A program made the translations under genes and the position numbers. From assembly GCF_014905175.1 (NCBI RefSeq), contig NC_057793.1, positions 1,798,001 to 1,862,000 on the forward strand: a DNA stretch of 64,000 bases, in the 5' to 3' direction. The DNA comes from Aphidius gifuensis (taxonomy: Eukaryota; Arthropoda; Insecta; Hymenoptera; Braconidae). Shown here in pieces: positions 10,865-22,739 of the stretch. A model generated the notes under the pieces. That model worked only from the letters and a program-made list of their open reading frames with translations. It was not told the DNA's origin and did not search any database. Numbering within the stretch: the stretch's first letter is position 1; each line of letters opens with the position of its first letter.

Positions 10865-13800
10865 TTATTGAAGAGCACTTGGTATTCTGGTAATTTTTAT
10901 GTAAACTAAAAGTGTTGCAAGTTCAAGATTTTCACTGTACTGATTTTTAAGGGGTACACATCTGTAGCCACTTCGTAGACACTGAATCTGATTAAAAATA
11001 AAAAAAAAAAAATCGATTATCTTTATATATAAATAAATAAATAATAAATTAAAATAATATATAAAATCAAAAACATACCGGGTATGTTGCTTGTCCCAAA
11101 AAATTACAATCACCAAATGAATCCTCATCTTGTACTAAAAATCTAATCAATGCAAAATTTGGATTTAATATATCAAATTCACATGTTTTATTCCACATTG
11201 GATTAAGTCCATTGTCATAAATTGTTTTTGTATTTAATTTAACACCAGTATCATATTCAGCTCCATAAATTTCAACTTCAACAAATGGACTTGCTGGTCT
11301 TTTACATTTTTTATGAAGATGTCTTGCACCAATAACAGTCAAATGTATATTTAAACCATCAACATTAATTAATGTTTTTTTATCATGCATATTAAAATAA
11401 TCATTAAACATAAATTCAGGTTTTAATATATATCCACAATTACCATTATCACGAAATTTTGCATAATTAAGTTGCATTGATCTATCACCAGTTTGATAAT
11501 TTAATGCAACCATTTGACATCCAGAATTCCAAAATTGTATTGGATTATAATTTGATGAATCAATTCTTAGTCCTTTTGGATACACTCTACTCAATTGTAT
11601 TTGATGATATTTTATAAAAAATTCATGCTCTTGCTGACACATAAATTTTTCAGCTTTTTTTTCTGAAAAACTACTCATTTCTTGAAATATAAATTTCTTA
11701 TTATTAATACGTTCATTATTAAATGAAGTTGAACGACAATAAATTATTAAATTTGACATTTCTTTAGCAATTTTCCGTTGTCTTTCGATTTCTCTAACAT
11801 TAACATATTCCGCTGTTTTTTTAATTGTATTCATCCAATCAATTGCAATATCTTTTGATGGTGTACATGCCTCAAATATATCACACATATTTGGATTATG
11901 AATTTTAATAATCCATTTAAATCCTGGTTTATCATCTGATTCAATTTCAACAACTGCACCAGTTATATCTAATGAACCTTTTTGTAAATTACCCAACATC
12001 ATTGTATCATTTTTATTAATATTATTATTATCAAATGTATCTCTGTCTTGACATTCAATTTCTTCAACATGATTTGCTGGAAACCAGTGTTGTTTTTTAC
12101 CACCATAATCACCTCTCCACCAGTCACTATCTTGTTTATGTACATTTGTTATGATAGCATGTTTAACAAGTGTCAATTCATCATCTTTTCTTGCTTTAAA
12201 ATCATATATTGCTTTTACTGTTATTTTTGATATAAATGATGATGGATCCACATAACCAGGTATACCATAAACACTATCATTATCATCTCCATTATTGTTA
12301 TTACTATTTTGAAAATCTAAATAATCAATATTGTTATTTATTGGATTATTTAAATGTATTTTTTTATATAGTGGATATTTTCCATAATAGTCGATTAATT
12401 CGACAAGACTTTCAAATTTTATTTCACCAAATGTATATAGTCTACCTTCGAATTTAACACGACAATGTTTAATTTTTTTATCAACATAAAATGAGATTGC
12501 ATATGTATCTAATTCTTTTTCACTTGGTCTAACTAAAAATGTACCATTAATTGATATTTTTTTTAATATATCCTCAGCAATAATTCTTGTACAATTATTA
12601 TGCCACCATTCTTTAGTTTCATGTTGACATGGTTGTGGTACTGGTTCTTTTAATATTATTGAAAATTCATGACCTTTTAATAAATTATTACGATAATATG
12701 TTATTAAACTGTATAAACTATCAAAACAATAACTATCAATTAAATAATATTCTATTTTTGATGTTAATTTAATACGACAATGATAAACTTTATCTTTACG
12801 CCAAAATGATATACAATAATTACTAGCAAATGTAACACATTGACGTACAAGAAATGTACCATCACCAAGATGTGAATATTTACGTATTAATTCATCAGCT
12901 TCTTCTCTACCACGTGCTAAATTACCATGAAACCATTTTTCACCAAAATGTAATTCATCATTTGATACACTATATAATTTACCATTAATCATTGTTTTTG
13001 TTGATGATGTATCATTATCATCATCAATTTCAATTTCTTGTCCTTGTGAAAATATATCAATAAAATATAAATGTTGACTTGTTAATATAAAAAAATGTGG
13101 ATACCAACCGTCATCATTAATATTTTTAAGATATAATATACCATTTTTTAAAGTATTACGTACATCCATTTCTTGATTAACTGGATTATTTCTAGCAATA
13201 AATTTTGTCTCATCAACACCATCTGGTAGCTTTTTATGTTTTAATATTATTTTACGTTTTAATGCATGTGGTGATGGTAATGTTGTTTCATTTTTATCAA
13301 TTGGCTGTGTAAGCAATAAATCACCAAATACTTGTTGCATTGCAGCAGCCATTCTACGTTGTTGTGGTAATGTACAATGATCTTCGATTGAAATTATAAC
13401 TGGATACTCAGATGTGACAAATGCATGCTCTTTTATTGTTTTAATAACATCAATAAATTTAATTTTTGATGTTAACGTATTTCCATGAAGTATAAATGGC
13501 ATACCATTTGATCCATCCCAACAATCAATTTCAATACAACGACAACCAGAACGTAAAGCACGTACATATGCTTGACAACTACTTTCACTAGTTATTTGAT
13601 CACCCATTAAATATGTATTATGTGATGATGCTATCCAATAATGTGATAATGGTTTTGTCATATCTTGTGTTACTCTGTCATATTTATCATTCCATATGTC
13701 ATTTTGTTTTGAATATAAAAATGAAAAAAATTCATTTAATGTAAAATATGGATCTTGTACATCTCTTTGTGGATCTTGTAAATAATCCCTCATAAATTTT

Positions 13801-14712
13801 GATACTTTTTGTGTATCATTTGCAATTGTCATATCATTTTGTTCATTTATTAAAAATTTTTGAAAATCTTGCAATTTTATTATATTATTATCTGATGAAT
13901 ATAACAATAATTTTGTCCAATCATTAAATTTATTATAATCAATCATTAATTTATAATATAATAATACAAAATTATCGAAATCTAATTCTTTACTTTCACG
14001 AATATCTATTTCTTGAAATATTTCACGTAATTTATTTGTTGATATGTTGCAACTTGCACGCGGCATAAATGATTCAATATTTTTTAATGTTACCATTTCA
14101 TGACTATTTTTTATTTGATAAAATTCTTTTTTAAGCCAACGTTCAAGTTGTACTGGATACGGTGCATTTATTGTATTTTTTACCAAATAACGTAAACATT
14201 TTACCCATAATTTACATTCTTTTTCTCTAGAAGCTACAACAAATATTATTTAAAAATTAACATTTATATTTTGTATTTTATATTTATTAGTATAGTTTAA
14301 GTTTTTACCTGAAGCTGATAGAGTTTTTAATTGAAATTCTGAGCCATAATAAATTATAAAACAACGAAGATTTTCAATTTTTTTTGAATCCTTTGGCCAT
14401 TTATCAAACTCTTTTGATGATTTTCCCACTACAATGTATTTGATTTCTCTAATTTCAACTGTAGAATTAAAAAGTTTATAAATATAATAAAAAATATATT
14501 AGATATATCACTATATCAGTTATTTTAAGAGACTTACTTGAACCATCATATAGACGAGATGTTGCACTTTTAGCCCAACAAATTTGTCTTGTTTCTCGTC
14601 TTATCATAAGTATCTTTTTTTCCGGTCTTTTACGTTGACAAAATTCTGTTATAACAGTACCTCTTTCAAGTTGGCTTATAGTTTGCTCAATCTCCGGTAT
14701 AATTTCACTCAT
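10865..14712 (-). CDS. sl: Phospholipase C-gamma (1-phosphatidylinositol 4,5-bisphosphate phosphodiesterase)
   Basis: PLC-gamma cuts PIP2 into IP3 and diacylglycerol downstream of receptor tyrosine kinases. Four exons: 14712-14538, 14458-14309, 14233-11079 and 10987-10865, phases consistent, 1,200 residues. Domains in order: PH (1-about 130), EF hands, catalytic X box (about 300-450) with SSHNTYL His313, CIEID Glu343/Asp345, His358 and Glu392 in IEDHC, all at the places expected from PLC-delta1; first half of the split PH; N-SH2 (about 542-635, FLVR); C-SH2 (about 652-735, FLVR); a tyrosine linker (VYGIPGYVD, Tyr764/769, like the activating Tyr783 region of mammals); SH3 (about 781-834, WWRGDYGGKKQHWFP); second half of the PH; Y box (about 925-1045); and C2, ending LKNQYSENLELATLLVYIKI. 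All key residues are present, so the enzyme looks functional. The symbol is that of the Drosophila orthologue (small wing). Both flanks carry copies of a 1.4-kb duplication. Confidence 0.97.
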
Positions 14713-16314
14713 TTTAATTGTTTTTTTTGTTTATTTAATTTTTATATAACAAAAATATAAATAAATAAAATAATTTTATTAAAATTTGAACAATCTAGAA
14801 AATAAAATAATAAAAAAATCATTTCAATTATTAAAATTTAAAAAATACCTTAATTGTTACACAACTATCACATGATTTATCAACATTTAAAATAAAAATT
14901 TAATAAACAATCAAATGTGCTTTTGATTATATTAAGTACGTAAATTGTATCATGAAATCTTTAGATTAATAATTATAAAAATAAATTTATTGTTTGTTTT
15001 TAATTTTTATTGATAGCATCAACAACAGTGTTGTACTTTACTCTTCAAGCCTTCACTGAGAAAATATTATTTAATTATTTTAAAAACCACTGATAAATTA
15101 TTAATAAATTTTATCAACAAAGCAAAAATTTAAATTTAAAATTCTTCAAATAACGAGTAATCATTTTTTTCAATTTTTTTTTGATGACAATAATTAAAAC
15201 ATCACAGTGAATTTTTTTAAAGCATTAATAAAAAATTAAAAATAAAATTATTTAATGCAGTTATAGTTGCACTTATAATAATTAAAAAAAAAATAAAATA
15301 AATATTAATAATTTTTTTTTATAATTAATACAAAGTAAACGAATAATAATTTAAATAAAATTTCCAAAAATTTTTTTTAATTAATTTTTAGCTTTAACAA
15401 TTAAAAATTAAAAAAAAAAAAAAAATAATTTAATTATTAAATAAATTTTTTATTTTTGCAACTATAACTGCACTGTGCTTTTGATTATACCAACGATGAA
15501 ATTGAGCAGTCCTCGAAACATGCGACGATGATATTATTATTAATTTAAATAATTTAAAAATTTTTTTATTCAATGATTATTATTAACACCTTCACTCAAT
15601 AAATATCCATTTTGTTATAATAAATTTCAATTTAAAAATAAATAAAAAATGGATAATTTTATTTAATTTAAATAATAAATTTAATAAATAATTAAACACT
15701 ATTTAAACGTGTTAAAATTACACTTTTTCGCCCGCAAATTAATTAATATCGCGCCTTAATGTGACACCTTCTGAATAGCCACTCGTTTAAGACTGGTGTT
15801 AACGCCTGTCAAATGAAAATTAAAATGATAAATTTTCGAATGAATCGTCAAAGTTTTCTTATCTATAATAAGAAAGGTCCAAAAAAAATAAAAAAAAATA
15901 TCCAAACATTTCCTTTTTTAGGAATGACTCAACTATAGTGATTTGCTTCAATAAATAATTGTCCATTAAATAATTGTAAATTTATGTTTTTTTTTATAAA
16001 TGAATAAATAATATTTATATATTTTATAACATTGTGATTATTTAATTTTTAACATATAATGGTTTTTTTTTTTTATTTTTAACAATGCATATATTAATCA
16101 TCCAACTACGACGTTCATTTTTAGTAATCACAAAATTTACTGATAAGGAATTTTTTATAAATATATCGACAAAAATAGTTTTATAATAAATAAACCGAGA
16201 AAAAAAAAAAGTCTCGCGACAGTCACATGATTAGTATATCTTTTATCAATTGTCATTTTTTCAAAAAAATATATTGAAAAGTGTTGATAATTTATCATCA
16301 AACAATCACCTTTC
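14713..16314. other. 5' flank of PLC-gamma, no gene seen
   Basis: Very A/T-rich. The only GC-richer island is about 15728-15810 (CGCCCGCAAATTAATTAATA, TCGCGCC, GTGTTAACGCC). It contains an E2F-like TCGCGCC and is a plausible promoter core for PLC-gamma, about 1 kb upstream of the ATG with an untranslated first exon. That is inference only. No ORF of interest on either strand. Confidence 0.35.
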
Positions 16315-17692
16315 AAAATTTAAATTCACAGTTAATTTACATTAATTAAATAATTAATTGAAATTTTTTTTTAAATAAGGGCTACTTGAAAAATAATTGA
16401 GAATATTCAATTTGAATTTTGTTTGTTCATTTAAAATAGAAAACAATTATCACTACCACCGTAAAAAAAAAAAAATTAATAATTTAACAATTTTATTATT
16501 ATTATTTTAATTATTGCTAATTTAATTATTATACTCAAATTATTTTATTGGAAAATTTAATGATATTAATTGTCAAGCAATATTTGTAAATATAATTAAC
16601 AATAAATTTATTTATTAATTGCAGTTATAATAATTGTTCTTGGATGTTTTAAATATCCATTAAAAAAATTGATAAATTTGAGCATGTTAAAATTTAAATT
16701 GTTGATTATATATAAAATGTATATATAATATTATTATTAATTTTAATAAACTATTTCTCGTTGCTTGGTGGCCTTTAAATTACTATCTGAAATTATATTT
16801 TATCGAATTTAATTACCTGTAAATATTAAAAGCTGTACTTAATCATTCAAATAAAAAAGAAAAATTACAAATTAGCTTGTTAATAAATATGCAAATTAAT
16901 ATAAATAATCAACACAATAATAATTAATAATCAAAGACAATTTCAAAGAAAAATCAATGTTTATTTTTTTCTTCAACAAAATTATAATACGTAATTATTT
17001 TTTTTTACTATTTAACATCATTCCAAATAATCTAGTCTGAAAATTTAATTTTTTATTTAATTTTAAATTAAACCATGTTACTTAGAACTTTTAATGAATA
17101 TATCAATCAAATTGTTTAAAGATAAATACGTAATTATAAAAAAAAAAAAAAAGGGATAGTTGTTAATTAATTAATTATAAAAATGAAAAAAATATATGTA
17201 TGAAAAAAAATTATAATAAATATATGGAATAAGCAATATAAATTTAATGGAAATTATTTATTTTGATTGATAATTTTTTATAGTATTTATTTTATCATGT
17301 GTATCATCAAGATTTTTCATATCATTAGTATATAATTGTTGACATTTTTTTTAAAATTCAGCAGTATCACTATCAACTTGTGAAATTTTCTTTTTTCCAT
17401 TATCAATTTCAATGATCATTCTATTTTTTTTTTTTACTGTCATTTAAAATTCTTTTTCAAGCATTTTTTTTTCATTTGTTAAATCACTGACATCTTTATG
17501 TAATTTTTTTAATATTTGTGTAACTTCAACATTACATTTGCTGACTTCAGCTTTATCAATTTTACCATTTTGATCATTACAACTTATTTGATTGTTACCT
17601 TACCAGTTGTTTACCTTTCAAATTATTAAGTATTAAAGAGAAATTAAACAAATATGAAGTGTACTATTCCAGAAATATCATGGCACAATTGT
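16315..17692. repeat. Segmental duplication, copy 2
   Basis: Second copy of the segment at 9195-10585, same orientation, so PLC-gamma lies between direct repeats. This copy continues coherently into more of CHAF1B than copy 1 does. It has lost about 13 bases near 17625 (AATTATTAAGTATTAAAG against AATTATTAGCATATATTAATTAAAG) and has small indels that break the coiled-coil fragment. Confidence 0.85.
17260..17600 (-). pseudogene. Coiled-coil fragment, copy 2 (broken)
   Basis: Clear counterpart of 10134-10475, with the same heptad-like region and the same NDQNGKIDKAEVSK start. The CATTTTTTTTAAAATTC and CATTTAAAATTC stretches introduce stops or shifts in the frame that stays open in copy 1, so this copy cannot encode the same tail. 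Confidence 0.55.
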
Positions 17693-17934
17693 GATCCTGT
17701 TCTTAGTATTGATGTACAATGCTCAACAGATAAAAATGTTGATAATGGAATACCTTTTTGGCGTGTTGCAACTGCAGGTGGTGATTCACATGTGTTGGCA
17801 AATTGAAAAAGAATTACAATTTTATTCATTTCAAAATAAATTGTAATTGTGATTTATTGTTGTTGTTGATGTTGTTGTTGTTGTTTTTTTTTTAGATTTG
17901 GCATTTGACAGTAAATGAATTGGGAGTTGCAATC
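17654..17934 (+). pseudogene. CHAF1B: CHAF1B 5' exons, copy 2 (truncated)
   Basis: CHAF1B is the WD40 subunit of chromatin assembly factor 1, which deposits H3-H4 on new DNA. ATG at 17654 gives MKCTIPEISWHNCDPVLSID, then VDNGIPFWRVATAGGDSHVL, matching the first WD40 blade. After HVL (about 17796) the donor reads GCAAAT, not GT. The next piece follows TTTTTTTTTTAG at 17895 and reads IWHLTVNELGVAI, restoring the HV-IW junction of the family. Nothing further of the gene follows, and the frame ends soon after GRSTILYFLK. It is therefore a truncated relic with a weakened (GC) or lost splice donor. Copy 1 keeps only the first 11 codons. Confidence 0.8.
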
Positions 17935-18516
17935 GGACGATCAACTATTCTTTATTTTTTAAAATAATCAATTCTTTATCAATTTTCTAAGTAATCAAGT
18001 AAACAGATTTAATAAACAACGGGCAAATAAATATTTATAATAGAAAAAAAAATATACACATTTTTTTCTAGACTGCAGATAATAATTTGCAATTAATGCA
18101 AAATATATTTAAACTTTTGATTGCAACGTCAGTATTATTCATAGGTAATTTAATTTCATATTAAAAAAATAAGAACTAATATATTTTAAACATTATTTTT
18201 TGTTTTGTTTTTTTTTTGAATATAAATTTAAGTTACGCTATAATTATTTTAAAAAATTTATCATTTAATGGATTAGAACTTGAATAAGACTCCAATTAAA
18301 TATTTAAAAAGGAGGGAATAACATAAAACTTTTTTTTTTTACTGTAAATATTTCAAAACCACAAGCGATCGATGAGATGAGTCAACAATATTACTTATTT
18401 TTAGAAATATTTTTTATCCCGAATAATAGATTAAAAAAAATATCCACTTACTAATTTTTTTTTTTTTCATCTTTTGTAGATTTTATTTTCAGACAAAAAT
18501 CCAGCATTGATCTCAT

Positions 18517-18613
18517 GTCGGAGGAATTTTCTCCGTCATTAGTCTCATGCCGGAGTAATTTCTCAGGAATGAGCCAAGAACGGAGTAATACCGGAGAAAT
18601 ATTTCCACCAGGG
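18517..18613. mobile_element. CGGAGWAAT-family repeat fragment
   Basis: Contains CGGAGGAATTTTCTCCG, CGGAGTAATTTCTC, CGGAGTAATACCGGAGAAAT and the family end TTTCCACCAGGG. The same end (TTTCAYCAGGG) occurs at about 20125, 20285 and 22085. There is no coding capacity. Confidence 0.5.
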
Positions 18614-18841
18614 CCGAGTTTGAATGAGCAGTCATAAGAAAAAAAATACGTTTGTTAATCAAAAAAGTATAGATCTGATTAATTAATTTTTTTAAATGTA
18701 TGTGTAAAAAAAAAACAAAGCTGTGTAATTGATCAGTTTGATAATTTAAAAATAAAAAATAAAATCAATAAAAATAAAAATATAATGAAAACAATAATTA
18801 TTTTATTAATAATATAAAAAAGTATTTAATTTAATCAATTT

Positions 18842-21770
18842 TTAAATACATAAAAATTTTATATACATAATTATTAACGATACTCCTACAACAATTATGA
18901 TTAAAATTATAAATACAGCATTATCAGATATTATTGGCTGATGAACAGGTAAATATGTTTTTTCCAATTGTACAATATAAATGTGTAATTCGCAATTCAG
19001 TACTATTGCGTGTGAAGTTATAATCACATGTGTTGCTAATTGGTTTTTGATTGATCAGCCATGTTACTGATGGCACTGGGTAGCCAGTAGCATAACACTT
19101 CAGCATAATCAATTGAGCTGTATATTCGATTCAGATATTACTGTTGTCTTGTTCATATTTGTGTAATCAAAATATGGTGCCAATTCATCATCGATATGGA
19201 CATTCATATTTATTGAATCAACCATATTATTTATTATTTTTTTACCTTTGCAAATGTATGATAGTTTTTTTATTTTTGGTATTGCCTTATTAATAAATAA
19301 TGATGAACAGTGAGATTCAATTCAGTTGTATTTTTTTTTATAATAATATTATTATTTGAGACAACTTTTGTGCCATTTTTATTGTACTAATTAACTTCAT
19401 TGTACATATACAATGATGCTAAACATGTTACTTCTAACTCATATCAAATTCAAATATTTGTATCATCATTTCTAGTGACACCAAAACCATTTGGTACATC
19501 AATCATTCTTATTTGTAAACTTTTTTCTACAAAAAAAACAGGTTGTACAACCTGTTAAAAAGACGCGGAGAAACGTGTAAAAGAAAGTTTTACCACAGAG
19601 AAATTCTTCCGAAATCAGGGACGAGGAAAAATTTTTCCACTCATTTCCCCACATTCATTAATTTGATGAAAAGATCACGGGAATTTTGTAGACCAAGTAC
19701 CTCGGTATATCAACTTTTTTGGAAAAAAGTGTCTTCGAATTTTCATTTTTTTCGAAAAAAATAAGCATCATTATGCTTTGCGTTATGTAACAATTAATAA
19801 TTAGTCATTTTTTTTTGGAAAAATTAAAAATTGAAAAAGTTAGAAAAAAATCAAAAAAATGGAGAAAATTAGAGAAAGGATGGAGAGATTTGTCCGCCAT
19901 TTCTCTAACCGTGTGGAAAAATATTTTTCCGCGAAAAAAACACACGGGGAGAAACATGTGGAAAAAATAATTTTACCCCGGAAAAATTCTTCCAAAATCG
20001 ACGACGAGGTGGAAATTTTTCCACTCATTTCTCCGCATGGGTCAATTTGGGAGAAATTCGGAGTAACCGCGGAAAAATTCGGAGTAATCACGGAGAAATT
20101 CGGAAAAATTCGGAGAAATATTTTCATCAGGGGTGTAACAATACATACTTTACATATTACATCAACCATACATGTAAAAAAAATAGTTAATAAACATTGA
20201 CGACAAAATTCGAGAGAAATTCGGAGTAACCGCGGAAAAATTTGGAGTAATCACGGAGAAATTCGGAGAAATGTTTTCACCAGGGGTGTAACAATATACT
20301 ATCGTTGTCTTTACTAAATGCTATCAACAAACCATTTTTTGTCGTCAATGTTTATTAACTATTTTTTTTACATGTATGGTTGATGTAATATGTAAAGTAT
20401 GTATTGTTACACCCCTGATGAAAATATTTCTCCGAATTTTTCCGAATTTCTCCGTGATTACTCCGAATTTTTCCGCGGTTACTCCGAATTTCTCCCAAAT
20501 TGACCCATGCGGAGAAATGAGTGGAAAAATTTCCACCTCGTCGTCGATTTTGGAAGAATTTTTCCGGGGTAAAATTATTTTTTCCACATGTTTCTCCCCG
20601 TGTGTTTTTTTCGCGGAAAAATATTTTTCCACACGGTTAGAGAAATGGCGGACAAATCTCTCCATCCTTTCTCTAATTTTCTCCATTTTTTTGATTTTTT
20701 TCTAACTTTTTCAATTTTTAATTTTTCCAAAAAAAAATGACTAATTATTAATTGTTACATAACGCAAAGCATAATGATGCTTATTTTTTTCGAAAAAAAT
20801 GAAAATTCGAAGACACTTTTTTCCAAAAAAGTTGATATACCGAGGTACTTGGTCTACAAAATTCCCGTGATCTTTTCATCAAATTAATGAATGTGGGGAA
20901 ATGAGTGGAAAAATTTTTCCTCGTCCCTGATTTCGGAAGAATTTCTCTGTGGTAAAACTTTTACATCACTCCTGCGTCTTTTAACAGGTTGTACAACCTG
21001 TTTTTTTTGTAGAAAAAAGTTTACAAATAAGAATGATTGATGTACCAAATGGTTTTGGTGTCACTAGAAATGATGATACAAATATTTGAATTTGATATGA
21101 GTTAGAAGTAACATGTTTAGCATCATTGTATATGTACAATGAAGTTAATTAGTACAATAAAAATGGCACAAAAGTTGTCTCAAATAATAATATTATTATA
21201 AAAAAAAATACAACTGAATTGAATCTCACTGTTCATCATTATTTATTAATAAGGCAATACCAAAAATAAAAAAACTATCATACATTTGCAAAGGTAAAAA
21301 AATAATAAATAATATGGTTGATTCAATAAATATGAATGTCCATATCGATGATGAATTGGCACCATATTTTGATTACACAAATATGAACAAGACAACAGTA
21401 ATATCTGAATCGAATATACAGCTCAATTGATTATGCTGAAGTGTTATGCTACTGGCTACCCAGTGCCATCAGTAACATGGCTGATCAATCAAAAACCAAT
21501 TAGCAACACATGTGATTATAACTTCACACGCAATAATACCGAATTGTACATTATACGTTTATATAGAAATTGTACTGGTGAATATAGTTGTATTGTAAAA
21601 AACCGTGTTGGTGAGATAACGAATTTTCAAAATTTACAATTGGAAACAACATATTTACTTGGTGATCAGCCAATAATATCTGATAATGCTGTATTTATAA
21701 CTTTTATCATAATTGTTGTAGCAGTATCGTTGATAATTATGTGTATAATAATTTTTATTTATAAATTAAA
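18842..21770. repeat. Large inverted duplication (palindrome), arms about 1.4 kb
   Basis: The left arm (about 18842-20208) is the reverse complement of the right arm (20337-about 21770). In the inner part coordinates sum to 40545 without a gap, and the 342-base stretch 19859-20200 is identical to 20345-20686 on the other strand. A single-copy spacer of 128 bases (20209-20336) separates the arms. Outer parts carry the receptor Ig and transmembrane exons; the left copy lacks 60-70 bases present in the right. One short patch near 19570 differs from its mate near 20970. A transcript crossing the locus could fold into a very long hairpin. Confidence 0.93.
19540..21004. mobile_element. CGGAGWAAT-rich repeat occupying the palindrome core
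   Basis: Both arms carry many CGGAGAAAT, CGGAGTAAT and GGAAAAATT units on one strand and their complements on the other. Outer limits are marked by a perfect 20-bp palindrome, AACAGGTTGTACAACCTGTT, at the same place in each arm (about 19540 and 20985), next to receptor sequence. The 20412-side end reads ACCCCTGATGAAAATATTTC, and a diverged copy with ACCCCTGGTGAAAAC ends in the spacer at about 20291. No transposase is seen. Long open frames here (113 and 109 codons) are repeat shadows. Confidence 0.5.
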
Positions 21771-21913
21771 ATGTAAAAAATCAAGTGATGCTGGTATATC
21801 ACAATCTTCAAATGGTGAATTATCAGAAATAAATTCTAAGCCCCCAGTTCCAGATCGAATTGAATGTCTACCATATGATGAACGATGGGAGTTCCATGCA
21901 AAATCAGAGCAAG

Positions 21914-22091
21914 TCGGAGATAACCGGAGATAATCGGAAAAAATGATTTTTTGTTTTACTCCGATTTTTCTTCGAAATTTTTATTCAACAATATGCGCAG
22001 AAAAACGGAGTAATATCGCAGAAAAACGGAAAAAAATCGGAGGCCAACGGAAGAATATCTAAGAAAATTGGAGAGATCACTTTCACCAGGG
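21914..22091. mobile_element. CGGAGWAAT-family repeat fragment replacing the kinase region
   Basis: Directly after the juxtamembrane codons the sequence becomes CGGAGATAACCGGAGATAAT..., with CGGAGTAATATCGCAG and CGGAGGCCAACGGAAG units, ending TTTCACCAGGG. The receptor frame continues a few meaningless codons into it and stops at 21933. Confidence 0.5.
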
Positions 22092-22739
22092 TTTATCTGA
22101 AGTTTCTTCGAATATTTTTGGAAAAAAATTACTCTTCAATTTTTCATATGTAAACTCTTATTTCTGGTTTTTTTAAATTAAAAATATTATCATTAATAAT
22201 TAAAAAATAGCTTACTTGAAAATGTTTCAATGTTTTTACCATTTAAACTGATTTAAACTACCGCGTAAATGACAGTTGCAATTTCTATGAAAATTAAAAA
22301 TAGCAGCAAATAGCAATGAAAATTCGCCCATACTGTATTTTATTTGTTAAAAAACACACGAGTTTTATTGAATGTTATTAATAAACAAACATAAGTGACA
22401 GTCTATTGGATTACAAAGTTATGATTATTATAAAAAATTACAATTTCATCAGGTAATTAAAAAACGAAAATAAATAAAACAAAAATCCAATTTATTTATT
22501 TCTTTAATTGTTCTATTTAGTTTTTTTTGAGGTTAGAAATTATACCAATTCGATTATGTCACAAGTGTATTCTTAGTGTTTTTTATAAATAAAAAAATAC
22601 CTATCAAGGTCAAAATAAACATTCAAATAATACAATTACAATATCAACAATAATAATTAAATATTTTTTAAAATTATTATTGTACTTGGATTAATTCAAA
22701 TTTAATTTTTTAGGATGAGGTGAATTTATAATATCTAAC
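22092..22739. other. Intergenic stretch, 5' flank of COX10
   Basis: A/T-rich, with no recognisable gene or repeat. The promoter and 5' UTR of COX10 should lie in the right half. I see no diagnostic core element. Confidence 0.35.

Larger units (their letters stand above)
18096..21933 (+). pseudogene. VEGFR/Pvr-like receptor, rearranged pseudogene
   Basis: Exon-like pieces in receptor order: a signal-peptide exon 18096-18144 (MQNIFKLLIATSVLFI, phase 1, as in the intact gene at 350-2188); an Ig-like stretch about 21010-21290 (RMIDVPNGFGVTRNDD..ELEVTCLASLYMY..NGTKV) with several stops; a stretch 21310-21420 in one frame (APYFDYTNMNKTT) that shifts into a membrane-proximal Ig domain at 21421-21650 (LKCYATGYPVPSVTWLIN..CTGEYSCIVKNRVG); a membrane helix (AVFITFIIIVVAVSLIIM, about 21689-21760); and a juxtamembrane segment ending LPYDERWEF, the VEGFR signature just before the kinase. 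The sequence then runs into repeat DNA and no kinase follows. Ig domains 1 to about 4 are missing. Stops, a frameshift and the missing kinase make it non-functional as a receptor. The left palindrome arm holds a second, inverted copy of the Ig/TM part with a 60-70 base deletion. Confidence 0.82.

Noticed and set aside
18924..19112. Minus-strand Ig frame as a separate gene
   Set aside because: It is the inverted duplicate of the receptor Ig exon with a deletion; the frame does not continue sensibly.
19859..20686. Two identical 113-codon open frames on opposite strands, and 109-codon partners
   Set aside because: They are mirror images inside the palindrome and consist of translated CGGAGWAAT repeat units, with no protein-like features.
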